Shown here: positions 1-10,491 of the stretch, piece by piece
Layout: every line of letters begins with the position of its first letter
Numbering within the stretch: the first letter of the stretch is position 1
NCBI GenBank assembly: GCA_030141605.1
Contig: JAQGDQ010001102.1
Span: 1-62,628 of the forward strand
From: Tubiluchus corallicola
Lineage: Eukaryota > Priapulida > Priapulimorpha > Priapulimorphida > Tubiluchidae
Length of the DNA stretch: 62,628 nt
Direction of reading: 5' to 3'
Notes under the pieces: generated by a model
Told to the model about the DNA's origin: nothing
Database searches by the model: none
Seen by the model: the letters and a program-made list of their open reading frames with translations, nothing else
Translations under genes and position numbers: made by a program

Positions 1-1231
1 TACCACCAAGTATAAGTAGTAAACGAATTATGGTTAAAATGTAAGCCGGTTCAGAACATGAGTATATAGTGCTTTCAAATTTAGATGAAATCTGTAATTT
101 TCCCAATTTTTTTAGAGCTACGTATTTTAGATTGACATGACGCATTTGCCTTTTTAGGAAGTACACAGAGTTAAAAATATTTTTTACAAGTGGTTGAACG
201 TCATAATTAAAGTTAAAATGATTAAAATCAGGCCAATTTTTAAGTTTAAAAATATGATAATTCTTAATTATTACAGGTAAGTTGGTATTGCCATTGTACA
301 GCTGTAAGATGCATATCGAAGCAATAAATAAAATTTTATGGGAATTACATTTAGCTTTTACACATATGAAAATTTTTGAAATATAAATTAAGATCTGTAT
401 TACAGTACTTATTAAGTCAAGAGTATAAAGCACAAAATCAGGATTAAGACAACATGGGTCCACTAGTAAAATATATGAAGGTATTACGCTTAAATTTATC
501 AGCACCATAATTAATTTACTATTGTGTGACTTAGAAAGAGTAACGTAAATTATGAGAGTTAGACTGATTGCCAATAGGCTAATGTTAACGATAGGCCTAT
601 AACATGCACACATTTCATCATTAGTGGGTACATTATATGAAGTACAGGCGGCACTAAATAGTAGCATAAATAGCAAAAACGTTATTTTTAAACTGAACAT
701 AAAACGTCAATACCAATGAAATTCAATCGGGAAACTCGAAATAAATTTGTTTGCTACAACGGGAGCTTCTTAGATACAATTTTAATTACAGGAAACTGTT
801 TAAGAACTTTTTACAGCGTTGCTAATGAGCTCATTCAATTGTTCTTTCTTTTCAGCGTCACAATTTGATGCAGGCGAGCCAGTGGTTGGGGTGCTAATCT
901 GTTTTGGTTGTTTGTGTAGTACCTGTGCGTATGTGCTACCTGTGCGTATGTGCTAATGTGTTGTTTATTATTCACGAGTAGGTCTTGATCAGTGGTTTTG
1001 TTGTTTGTTGTAGTGTAACAATCCTGATCAGGTACCGGCGTTGGCAGCAAAGCCGGTCTTCTCAATGTTTGCTGTAGTATAAAATGATCATTCATTTCCT
1101 TGCTTTGTGTGATTGACGCTGTTTGTCCTATAATGGGCTTTACTGGCCTACTATTATACCGTTTAGGCGCAATCCACCTTTTATTGTCACTGGTCAAGCA
1201 GTGAGAAATTACCTGGGTTAATTTATCAACA
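1..1231 (-). mobile_element. Non-LTR retrotransposon, left copy, 5' part, inverted
   Basis: The plus strand from 1 to about 955 is the reverse complement of 1236-2175, with about 2 differences in the 60 bases I compared, so it is a second copy of the element at 1232-5420 pointing left. Bases 956-1231 have no partner in the right copy but continue the same minus-strand reading frame, so this copy keeps about 275 bp more of its 5' part. Read on the minus strand it holds the end of ORF1 and then the start of ORF2. The window edge cuts it just inside the 2A-like motif. Small indels are visible, for example one T fewer than the right copy just before the ORF2 start, and a short duplication near 925-955. 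Its 5' boundary abuts the 5'-truncated right copy. Confidence 0.85.
835..1231 (-). pseudogene. LINE ORF1, C-terminal part (left copy)
   Basis: The minus-strand frame reads through about 130 codons of a polar protein rich in Gln, Asn and Thr, including SKEMNDHFILQQTLRRPALL and ISTYAQV. A duplication of about 15 bp near 940 then throws the tail out of frame. The right copy shows what the normal tail looks like: after STYAQV it runs to a lysine-rich end and a stop 86 nt before ORF2. No zinc knuckle or RNA-binding motif is visible in what remains. Calling it ORF1 rests on its position upstream of ORF2 and on composition, not on a recognised domain. Confidence 0.55.
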
Positions 1232-1235
1232 CAAT

Positions 1236-1388
1236 AGCACATACGCACAGGTACTACACAAACAACCAAAACAGATTAGCACCTCAACCACTGGCTCGCC
1301 TGCATCAAATTGTGACGCTGAAAAAAAAGAACAATTGAATGAGCTCATTAGCAACGCTGTGAAAAAGTTCTCAAACAGTTTTCTGTAA
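1236..1388 (+). pseudogene. LINE ORF1 tail (right copy)
   Basis: From 1236 the frame reads STYAQVLHKQPKQISTST and on to a lysine-rich end, NAVKKFSNSFL, with a TAA at 1386-1388. This is the last 50 codons of ORF1; everything upstream is lost at the 1231/1232 junction. The gap to the ORF2 ATG at 1475 is 86 nt, so ORF2 would need reinitiation, an internal entry or its own transcript. Confidence 0.5.
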
Positions 1389-1474
1389 TTAAAATTGTAT
1401 CTAAGAAGCTCCCGTTGTAGCAAACAAATTTATTTCGAGTTTCCCGATTGAATTTTATTGGTATTGACGTTTTT

Positions 1475-4400
1475 ATGTTCAGTTTAAAAATAACGTTTTT
1501 GCTATTTATGCTACTATTTAGTGCCGCCTGTACTTCATATAATGTACCCACTAATGATGAAATGTGTGCATGTTATAGGCCTATCGTCCACATTAGCCTG
1601 TTGGCAATCAGTCTAACTAGCATAATTTACGTTACTCTTTCTAAGTCACACAATAGTAAATTAATTATGGTGCTGATAAATTTAAGCGTAATACCTTCAT
1701 ATATTTTACTAGTGGACCCATGTTGCCTTAATCCTGATTTTGTGCTTTATACTCTTGACTTAATAAGTACTGTAATACAGATCTTAATTTATATTTCAAA
1801 AATTTTCATATGTGTAAAAGCTAAATGTAATTCCCATAAAATTTTATTTATTGCTTCGATATGCATCTTACAGCTGTACAATGGCAACACCAACTTACCT
1901 GTAATAATTAAGAATTATCATATTTTTAAACTTAAAAATTGGCCTGATTTTAATAATTTTAACTTTAATTATGACGTTCAACCACTTGTAAAAAATATTT
2001 TTAACTCTGTGTACTTCCTGAAAAGGCAAATGTGTCATGTCAATCTAAAATACGTAGCTCTAAAAAAATTGGAAAAATTACAGATTTCATCTAAATTTGA
2101 AAGCACTCTATACTCATGTTCTGAACTGGCATACATTTTAACCATAATTCGTTTACTACTTATACTTGGTGGTATCGAAACTAACCCTGGACCCATTTTG
2201 CCAAATAATAATAATAATAATGACAATAACAATAACACCAACAATAATAATACCAGTGATGAGCTAAAAAAATTCATGATTACTTATAAAAAGAACATCA
2301 AATTTCTAAATATAAATATTCAAAGTCTCATCAAAAAACACTGGCTGCTGAAAGATACAATTCATGCCACCGAAAAATCTGATTGTAGGCATAACAGAAA
2401 CTTGGCTACATAAACAAAGACTTAGCAACACTATAGAATTACCTAATCACACATTAACAAGAAGAGATAGATGTAAAAATAAGAAAGGTGGAGGGGTTGC
2501 GATGTATATACCTTCACACCTGAGACCACAAGAAATGAAAGGCATCAGAACTGGCAAGATTGAATCTGTTTGGTGCAGCATTGAGAACTATGTAATAGGA
2601 ACCATATATAGACCACCCAATCTCAAACACAAAACATTTTTCAAATACTTTAGTGAAGAACTAGAATGCAGTGTTTTCGAAAATAAAAAAGTTCTTATAA
2701 TGGGCGATTTCAACCTTGATATTTTAGCTACAAACACACTGGCATACAAAACATACACAGAGCTCTTAAAACAATATAATGTCCACATACTTAACAACAA
2801 TAAACCTACTCGAATTTCTAAAACATCAGCCACAGTAATCGACCATTTCATTTCGAATAGTAACAATAATTTCGTAGCATATGATACTTTCCCGTGTGAT
2901 TATTCAGATCATCATTTCACAATATTAGTAGATAAAATGACCCCACAGCATAACAATAACCAAAATTCAGTCTGGCACTTAATGAGAGACTACGCCCAAT
3001 ACAACAGACATTCATACTTAATCGACTTAGCAAAAATGAACTGGACCTCCATATATATGACTGATAAAATAGATACACAAGTTAATATTCTGATATATAA
3101 TGTCGAATATTGCGTTAATGTACATGCACCATATAAAAACGTAAAGCAAATCCCACAACAAAGCAAACTCAATAACAAAAGTACCTGGACAACACCTGAA
3201 CTTGACAAACTAAGAATAGCGAAAAACAAAATGTATAATATATGGGAGAAGAACAAAACTAAAAACAATCATAACAATTATAAAAAAAAGAGAAATCAAT
3301 TTAATAATCTTAATAAATGCTTGAAAAATAAACATATACAACAACAATGTAAAAACGCAACAAATACTAAAGAAAAATGGAAAATTATTAACAATGTAAT
3401 AAATAAATGCCGTATCAAACTAACGCGTGTTGACGAAATTAAGATCAACAACACTGTTACTACAAAACCCAAAGATATTGCCAACGCGCTAAATGCAATA
3501 TTCCTGAATCTTGGAAATTTTAAGGGAGTGGCTTCCCATATTAGCAATAATATAATTAATAAATTAAAAAACAAATCGTCTAACACAGTATTCTCATTCA
3601 AAAGCGTCACAGTAGGAGAAATTAATGACATATTAAATAACCCAAGTTCCAACAAAGGGAGTGGACCATCAGATATTCCTATCAAAATTCTAAAAGATAG
3701 TGCATCTGTAATTGCTAATCAGATAATTATGAGAGGCGAATTTCCAACGGTATGTAAAATGGCAAACGTGACTCCAATCCATAAAAAAGATCCAAAATGT
3801 GATCCCATGAATTAGCGCCCAATTTCCGTAATCCATTGTTTTGGCAAAATTTGGGAAAGGATAATTTACGATCAGATAAATTCATATGTAAATAAACATG
3901 AACTTTTATCAAAACATCAGTTTGGCTTCTGTAAACACCATTCAATCATTGACGCCCTAATACACACAACAGAAAATTGGAGACATAGTTTAGACAACAA
4001 GCAATACATTTTAGCAGCATTTTTGGATTTAAGTAAAGCATTCGATAGCATTAATCACGAACTACTTTACGATCATTTAAAACAAATCGGATTAGATTCG
4101 ATATCGTTAAAACTTATACAAAATTATCTCAAAGATAGACAACAACGAGTAAAGTTAGATACAACCAACTTTTCTGACTGGGCCACGTTAAACAGAGGTA
4201 TACCGCAAGGAACACTACTAGGTCCGTTATTATTTTGCCTATATATAAACAACATATCCAGTGTATTAAAACACTCACAAATAACGCAATACACTGATGA
4301 CACTACAATCTACATAGCCCATGAAAATGTCCAAACTGCAAAAAATTATTTAGAAGAAGATATAAAAAATATAAATATGGCATTTATTCATTACAAGCTA

Positions 4401-5206
4401 AAAATGAATAATGACAAAACAGAATTCATGATACTGTCACCCTCATTAAATACTAATGATGCATCATCAACCACTTTGACAATAGATAATGCTGTAATCA
4501 AACAAACTAACAATGTTAAATTCCTGGGCATACAGGCAGACAATAATCTTTCATGGGATGAACAGTTTAATAACATATACACAAAAATGGCATCTAGCAC
4601 ATCATATCTCCGACAAGTTAAAGGGCAACTAACAAAGGAAACTAAACACTAATATGTAAAACTTTAGTTCAACCACACTTCTTATATGGATGTACGCTAC
4701 TTCAAAAAACCAAAAGAGAAAATTACTTAAAATTAAATCCCCTTCAAAACTATGCGTTGAGATTGACAGCTGGATACCCATACAAACATAAGGCAGGTAG
4801 ACAAAAATTCAAAGCTTCAACAACTAACCTGAGAAAAACTTTAAAATTCCCAATCATTGAAGCACACAAAGAATATTTTACTCTGCTTTTTATATTTAAA
4901 TACATTAACAACATCAGCAAACCATTCCAGAATAACAGATTTATCTTTTTTCCAAATCCTATCGTTAATTCCAGAACAAGCAATCTAAAACAAATTAGGA
5001 CAAATACCCACTATGGAACGAACTCTGTAATCAAACAAGCAATTTTACTTTGGAATTCTCTACCATTACAGGTTAAACAAATCAAGTCCCTATCAGCATT
5101 TAAAACAAAATTAAAATCACTAATATTAACCAGATATGAAATACCATCACACCAGTACGACAACATACACACTAATTCAGAATTCATATACCCACGGCCA
5201 TATTAA
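1475..5206 (+). pseudogene. LINE ORF2: membrane region, 2A-like, endonuclease, RT
   Basis: ORF2 would make the element's endonuclease and reverse transcriptase. From ATG 1475 the first 140 or so residues form about five hydrophobic segments, followed by a polar stretch, the 2A-like motif (residues 232-240) and an Asn-rich linker. The APE-type endonuclease follows: FLNINIQSL, ITETWL, GGGVAMYI, MGDFNLDIL, SDHHFTIL. RT blocks run from about 3640 (GSGPSDIPIKIL) through FGKIWERII, LDLSKAFDSINHELL, RGIPQGTLLGP and YTDDT (4290-4301), then FLGIQADNNLSW and the C-terminal LLWNSLP motif. Three defects are seen: a 1-nt frameshift at about 2345-2365 inside the endonuclease, an in-frame TAG at 3813-3815 before RPIS, and a frameshift near 4640-4660. 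The RT active site reads YTDD where YADD is usual. Bases 1448-1474 are open in frame, but the first ATG is 1475, and the left copy has a different frame before that ATG. Confidence 0.88.
2168..2194 (+). other. 2A-like ribosome-skipping motif in LINE ORF2
   Basis: Codons at 2168-2194 read GGIETNPGP, preceded by the leucine-rich run IIRLLLIL. The family motif is D-(V/I)-E-x-N-P-G-P; here all key positions match except G for the first D. 2A and 2A-like peptides make the ribosome skip the Gly-Pro bond, so one ORF yields two proteins. Similar motifs near the N-terminus of ORF2 are known from CR1-type and other APE-class LINEs of invertebrates. Here it would release the hydrophobic N-terminal region (about 239 residues) from the endonuclease/RT protein. 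Activity with G in the first position is not proven by sequence. Confidence 0.8.
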
Positions 5207-5420
5207 TTAAATCATAGTTTTTTTTTCATTTTTTGTGCATAGTTGTAAATATGTTTGATTTTATTCGTCATTACTGCACAGTAGTTTAGATTGCACTGAC
5301 GCATTTGCCTTCAGCAGTGTAAGTTTTTATTAACTAATACTGATTGATTATCTCTGTAAAGTTTTTATCAGTGATTATCAATATATTTTAATGGCAAATA
5401 AAGATTATTATATATATATA

Positions 5421-6639
5421 TAAGCATTAAATAACCGTAGTATTAACACGGCTTAATTTCTTGTAAGTTATTACATTCTAGTGTTGAAGAAAAGCATGCA
5501 TTGCTTGTCGTTTTCTACTTTTAATATCAACTTCGGTATTTAGAAAAGTGCCCATATACTTGCACGTTTTCCCAGATTGATTATTTTAGGATTCATCTTT
5601 CAAAAAAGTATCAGGTTTCAATATGGGAAATCATAGCAACGCAGTCCGTTTGTAAGGCGCAGAGTACGCCACTAGACGAAGCAGGACACTAAAGTGCATA
5701 AAATGCTAATTCTGTCGAGAATCGAGAATTATGACATAATAAAACATAAAACTAAATTTGTTTTAGAAAAAAATAAATTTATAATAATGAGGGATAGTTC
5801 TCGACAATTTACAAATGTATTTTTACAATAATATTATCATTATTATTAGTGCCATTAATATCATCATATCATTAAACAAAGTATCTACTATCTAGTGCTT
5901 TGTAGAGAGAAACTATGCACACAGTTATTACAGAAATAATTGCAAATTTAAAAAATGAAACTTTTACTTAGTAGAAAACAATTATTTGTCCAAGAGGTAG
6001 CGAAATGGATCACCTGTCTGTGAAGCAAGGCAAAATAAAAAATGATATACCTTAAGCAAATGTTGGGATCGCCTAAAAAGCGGGCTTATTTTACTTCAAA
6101 AAGACTAATATCGAAGCCGAAATTCATATTGGGCCGTTCTACTAGCTCAGAATAAGGTTATTTTATTTTACCAGATGTGTAATAAATTATTCAGCACGAA
6201 TTGACGTTTGCAATTATTATTATTAAATAAACAAGGAAAACGGACGCTGTCGGTACAGTTAACGACTCAGTTCGTGACCTGTGTCTAGTGCCTACTTGGG
6301 CAGCCCATGTACGACGCGTCCTACTTGGGCTAGCCCATGTAAGCCAATTGTCTACGTCAGCTGCTGTCCTACTCTGTCCCAACAACTTCGTAAAGAATTC
6401 TTTATTAGGTTGTCACGTGATCTCTCGCGACGTTTGGTTCTAAACTTGAATGCTGGACTGAACTAGTAATACGAAGTTAAGTACCGGCACCGTTTTAAAT
6501 ATTTTACTGATGCTTGTGAAACGTTTATTTCGTTACCATTTCGCTTTAAGCAGTATTATTTAAATTTAGTGGTATAAATTCAATTGCGATTTTCGACTGT
6601 GAGTCAATGGTAAGCCCTACAATACTAATATTATGATAG
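5421..6639. other. Intergenic stretch, no gene seen
   Basis: No coding exon, RNA gene or repeat family is recognisable over most of this stretch, apart from AT-rich low-complexity runs such as TTATTATTAG near 5835. Two items stand out: a short imperfect direct repeat (CCTACTTGGGC-AGCCCATGTA at 6291-6311 and 6320-6341) and a CpG-containing patch at 6414-6430. The two 61-64-codon ORFs that overlap the repeat, one on each strand, look like chance. Confidence 0.5.
6414..6430. promoter_or_regulatory. Possible promoter motifs: E-box plus TCTCGCGA
   Basis: CACGTG at 6414-6419 is followed within 4 bases by TCTCGCGA at 6423-6430. Both are known core-promoter motifs of housekeeping genes in vertebrates, and CpGs are sparse in the flanks. 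The nearest plus-strand gene is the kinesin, whose first coding exon (from 10182) begins at a splice acceptor and so needs an upstream non-coding exon. A link between the two is only a guess. Confidence 0.25.
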
Positions 6640-7395
6640 CGATCGCAACCTGGACAAATATAACGAAAGAAGAATGGTAACTAATAGAAAAAATACAGAA
6701 TAAAGCCCTAAGAAGAATCTTAGAACAAAAGAAATTACTTCATATTGGGGTATGAAGGGAGAAACAGGAATATGGCCAATTAAAAAGCATTGCGCAAACA
6801 ACTACTATACTAAGCACGGCTGGTATGAAAGCAAGGAAGAAATAGAAAATAAATATAGTTTAGATGTAAGTGAACAGTCTTTAGATGAAAAAAAGAAATC
6901 ATTGTGGAAAAAGGAAATTAAATGTGTGATAAACGAGTATTTAGAGAAAGAGTATTAAAAATTAGAAGCAAAACAAAGCTGCGATTTTTGAATAATACAT
7001 GGAATAGTGGGGTAAACAAATAAAATGTGTTGTACAATATGCAGAAAAATCAGTTAACGAAATTACAGAGTGGATAGATTAATTAAATATGGTCAGATTT
7101 TAGGCAAATTATGAAAATAAGTTCAAATGATATGTCAAATGCTTATTATGTGGAAACAGTGAAGACACTACAGAACATTTATTAACGTGTGAAAAACTGA
7201 ATGAAAGAATGTGTGCAAGTAATGTTGCAATTGATGATTTATATGTTGATAATACAGATAAACTGAACTATTCATAGTTCATAGATAAACTGAACGAAGT
7301 AAATATCAGAATCAACCAAGCCATAAAAGTAAGAAAGTTATTGGGGGCTGTTTTTGAGATATGAAAAAGAAGACAACGTTACAAGACTAAGTTAG
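6640..7395 (+). mobile_element. LINE 3' end relic A (C-terminal zinc-knuckle type)
   Basis: Broken frames spell out the C-terminus of a different LINE family: KIQNKALRRILE, then YWGMKGETGIWPI after a shift, HGWYESKEEIENKYSLD, and near 7137-7195 a Cys-rich motif KCLLCGNSEDTTEHLLTC. The GIWPI and C-x2-C...TTEHLL-C blocks recur at the ends of several LINE ORF2 proteins. The part that normally lies between GIWPI and the WY block seems deleted. Stops and shifts show that it is dead. Confidence 0.6.
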
Positions 7396-7439
7396 GCTTG
7401 CACTTAAAGATAAGTGCCTTCAAGACTGGAAGATAGGCC

Positions 7440-8060
7440 AATGTGAAACCGCGCCAATGATAAATAGAATTCAATACAGAAAACGAATGTTTTTGTATAG
7501 CTTAGTCTATCAATGATTATGATGAAAGAATGGCAAGAAAAGTGTGAATGGTGCTTAAAGAACAAGATTATGAAAAATATTGGTATAAAGCAGTTAAGAA
7601 AATAGTGATCCAGTATGACATTGACTATGACGTAGAGCATATACAAGGAGTAAAAAGTCTACCTGGAAAAAATACTAAAAAGCAAAACAAAAGAAAGAAA
7701 AGAAGAGTTTGAAATCAAGGTTGAAACGATGACAAAATGAAGGTTTTTAAAGAGGGCGACAATTGGAAAGCAAAAGTATATAATATAAAAAAGTGTGGCG
7801 TTAAAGAGAGAAGTCTTATTATGAAAATAAGGTTAACTAGAATTGGAAAATAACTATAAAAGTACAAACGGATAATGACAAGTGTTCTTTGTGTTCACAA
7901 GAGATTGACACAACCGAGCATTTATTTGACTGTAAATGCTTGTCACATTTAAATAAAGGAGTTCATTCTGAAGATCTAATTGAAACAAATGTATAAGTGC
8001 TAAGGCGAATTAAAGCGGTTGCAATGATTATGATGGAATACCGGAAGCAACAATTAAAGA
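7440..8060 (+). mobile_element. LINE 3' end relic B, same family as A
   Basis: A second copy of the same C-terminal region follows relic A in the same direction. It contains PMINRIQYRKRMFLYSLV, then DERMARKV...EQDYEKYWYKAVKKI, then NDKCSLCSQEIDTTEHLFDC at about 7878-7935, and ends VAMIMMEYRKQQLKK with a TAG at about 8059. It retains the section that relic A lacks, so the two could be separate insertions or a rearranged single one. Bases 8061-8496 look like its 3' UTR and contain no further coding sequence. Confidence 0.55.
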
Positions 8061-8496
8061 AGTAGACAACAAAACTTACAGTGTTTTGTGCCTTTCACCC
8101 TAAGAATGGTTGCCATATGGTAGAGAAAGCACTGCGAAAACAGTGAGTGACCGACTTACTCATCTTCGTCTCATTTAGGAGGGCACCTAATGTGCGAAAT
8201 TTACTTTTAAACATGGACCTTTTAGTTGTCCTTTCTCACTTTAATGTGTTTGTTCATCTTTTTTTCTGTACTTTATACTCATTTACCAAGGTACTGAGCA
8301 CCATTAATTCTTGTAATGTGTAGGGTGTGGCGACCCTGCCTTGAGGATCATAGGATTTCTGTATCTCACTATCTGTTTTCTTACTGCACCACTATTAATA
8401 GTTTTTTGTTCTGGGTGAAGTTTCATGCTGCATGACATTCACAAAGCTCAGAGCACATTCATGTGTTAAAACCTTCTATTTGATGATGAAGAAGAA

Positions 8497-8790
8497 GTAA
8501 TATTTCTGGGTTAAGCACTTTTTTCCACTCTCCATATTCAGTGCAGTTCAGTGAGCATTCTGTGGTATGTTTAATATCTTCTTCTTTCAAGCAAATTGGG
8601 CACTGGAATTCTTGGCTGGTTCTTGAATCCGTTTTTGTAATTCTTTTTAGCCTTTAGCTTTAATGTCTGTATACCTTTTACTTTTGATTTGCGTACATGT
8701 GTCAATTGTAGTCTTACTGTTTCCACTTTCCACCCTGTTTTTTTAAGAACATTAATTTTCTTTTGTATTTGCATTTTCTATACATTTTCT
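8497..8790 (-). mobile_element. LINE 3' end relic C, opposite strand
   Basis: Read on the minus strand, this stretch gives a lysine-rich segment (KVKGIQTLKLKAKKNYKN) and, after a frame change, CPICLKEEDIKHTTECSLNC, then GEWKKVLNPEILLL. The Cys/His pattern resembles the tails of relics A and B but differs in detail, so this is probably another family. It meets the 3' side of relic B tail to tail near 8497, at a GATGATGAAGAAGAAG run that may be the simple tail of either element. Confidence 0.5.
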
Positions 8791-10181
8791 ATCAAGCGTT
8801 CAATTGTACATTTTGTTTCTCTCAGTGTCTGAGATAAGAAGCTGCACACTAGGTATAGAGAGCATTGTTGCTCACGCAGTGCCAATCATGTTGTACAAGT
8901 GTAACGTAGTGTTTCTTTTTGACTAAATTTTCTTTTTATATGCTTGTTTCATTTTACACAATATTAAAACAATGGCTAAAAACTTTTTGAAGCAGCACGT
9001 CCACTAATTTTAACTAAAAGCTGCCACTGGTTTCTCTTCCACTAGGACTTCTTCATGGATTTCATCGTCTCTATGTCATGTCTACATTTTACTTTCAGTA
9101 GCCACTCCAATGCTAATTCATTATGCAATGATCTTTCACCCTCATTCATTTGTAGTCTTAGTGCTTCTGATGCTAATCTGCCAGTTTCCTAATTCATAAA
9201 TGTCTGTAAAACACGAATCTCCTATAATTTACTTTATGCTTTAAATGCCCAATTCCGTAACTAATAGGATTGATTCATTCAGATTAAATAATGCTTTTAA
9301 TGCACTGACGTCACTTACAACTTCTCACACTCAGTAGTTGTTAAACTGATTTGAGTTGTTAAGATCATTTAATTTCATCTTGTTTGTTTTTCCCAATGGT
9401 TTTCCCTCACGACGAGTCGAATGCGTAACATTCTATTTATCATGAGTATTTTTATAAGTATTAAACACTAATTTTAACGTGATTTATGTCTAAACTAAAA
9501 AAATAAAAGAAGTCCTTAATTCTAGTTGAATGCAAGTTAATGTTTTCTGTTCCTGTTCTCTTCTCATCACATGTGATTTCGTGGCCATAACTAACAGTGA
9601 AATTTAATATATACAACAAAAAGTTAATATCTGTCAAGTAAAAGGTTGGTAATTTCTATTTTGTAATGAGTTATTCTTTAATTTGTTAAGTTTCTTTTCA
9701 TTTGAGATCTGCCTATACATGACAATTAAATTATTTGTTTTTTTACTTCTACAGTATTTTGCCTTGACATTGCAGGTATTGTGGGAGCATGATATACTAT
9801 AGCTTTAACAAGTCATATGTAAGAAAATTAGAGTTTCTCTAACAGCAACTGTAGAAGTTTACTGTCGTTAAAGTTATTGTGTTGTGTATAACCAGTGCCG
9901 ATGGAATTTTTCCAATTTTTGTATTTTTGAGTTAGAACAAAATGGAATGCTTATGTTGTGTATTTCACATGTTGTATGTGAAAGTTGTTTGATAAAAGTT
10001 TCTTTCTGATTATCTAAAAAGTTTCTTTTGAATTGCTTAGCATTGTAGCCTAGCACTGACCTCTGCCTTATTTTCATTTGCCTCATCGATATATGGGAGT
10101 TGTATGTAGAACTGATTTGCAATTATCAATATAATATGGGCTTTACTAATCTAAACGTTCAGTAATAGAATCTTTTTTCAG
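8791..10181. other. Upstream of kinesin exon 1, no gene seen
   Basis: No host exon or RNA gene is recognised. A minus-strand segment at about 9050-9190 translates as a coherent but unplaced peptide (ETGRLASEALRLQMNEGE and on) and may be older LINE sequence. The bases before 10182 (TCTTTTTTCAG) are a good splice acceptor, so this stretch is probably intron or upstream of a non-coding first exon. Confidence 0.45.
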
Positions 10182-10491
10182 TCTGAGTGTAGAAATGCCG
10201 ATTACTTCATCTAGAAAAAAGATTCTTACTGAAGTAGAGACAAAGAGCAAAAATTCTCTGATTGGAAAATCTACTCTTTTAAAACCAGAGAAGGATGAAA
10301 GTATACCCAAAGTGCATGATTTGCTTGAACGAGAAATCTGTTTTGCTGCTGGTCATTTGTTAGATTCTTCAAGACAGTCAACTGAAACATCATGTGACAC
10401 AATGAATGTAGTTGAGCTGAGTGCCAGTGTTAAAAAGGAGCAACAGATGGACTGTGTTACAACGGCAAATAAAAGCGTGGAGAATCTACTT
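10182..10491 (+). CDS. KIF14: KIF14 exon 1 (first coding exon)
   Basis: The acceptor TTTTTTCAG ends at 10181 and ATG is at 10195 in a good context (GAA before ATG). No in-frame stop lies between acceptor and ATG, so coding could in principle start further upstream. It encodes residues 1-99, polar with no known domain ([15 protein letters not shown]...), and ends at the donor GTATGT in phase 0. Confidence 0.75.

Larger units (their letters stand above)
1232..5420 (+). mobile_element. Non-LTR retrotransposon (CR1/L2-like), right copy
   Basis: This is a plus-strand LINE of about 4.2 kb, 5'-truncated inside ORF1. It contains the ORF1 tail (1236-1388), ORF2 with 2A-like motif, endonuclease, reverse transcriptase and C-terminal domain (1475-5206), a 3' UTR of about 200 bp, and an end in AAAGATTAT followed by (TA)n at about 5398-5421. 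The endonuclease-before-RT order, the LDLSKAFDSINHELL and RGIPQGTLLGPLLF blocks, and the terminal ILLWNSLP...FKTKLK motif fit the CR1/L2/Rex group; I do not assign a clade. No clear target-site duplication is visible. It is recent enough that only three breaks spoil ORF2. Confidence 0.9.

Noticed and set aside
6191-6466. Overlapping 61-64-codon ORFs on both strands
   Set aside because: They mirror the short CCTACTTGGGC direct repeat and show no family resemblance.
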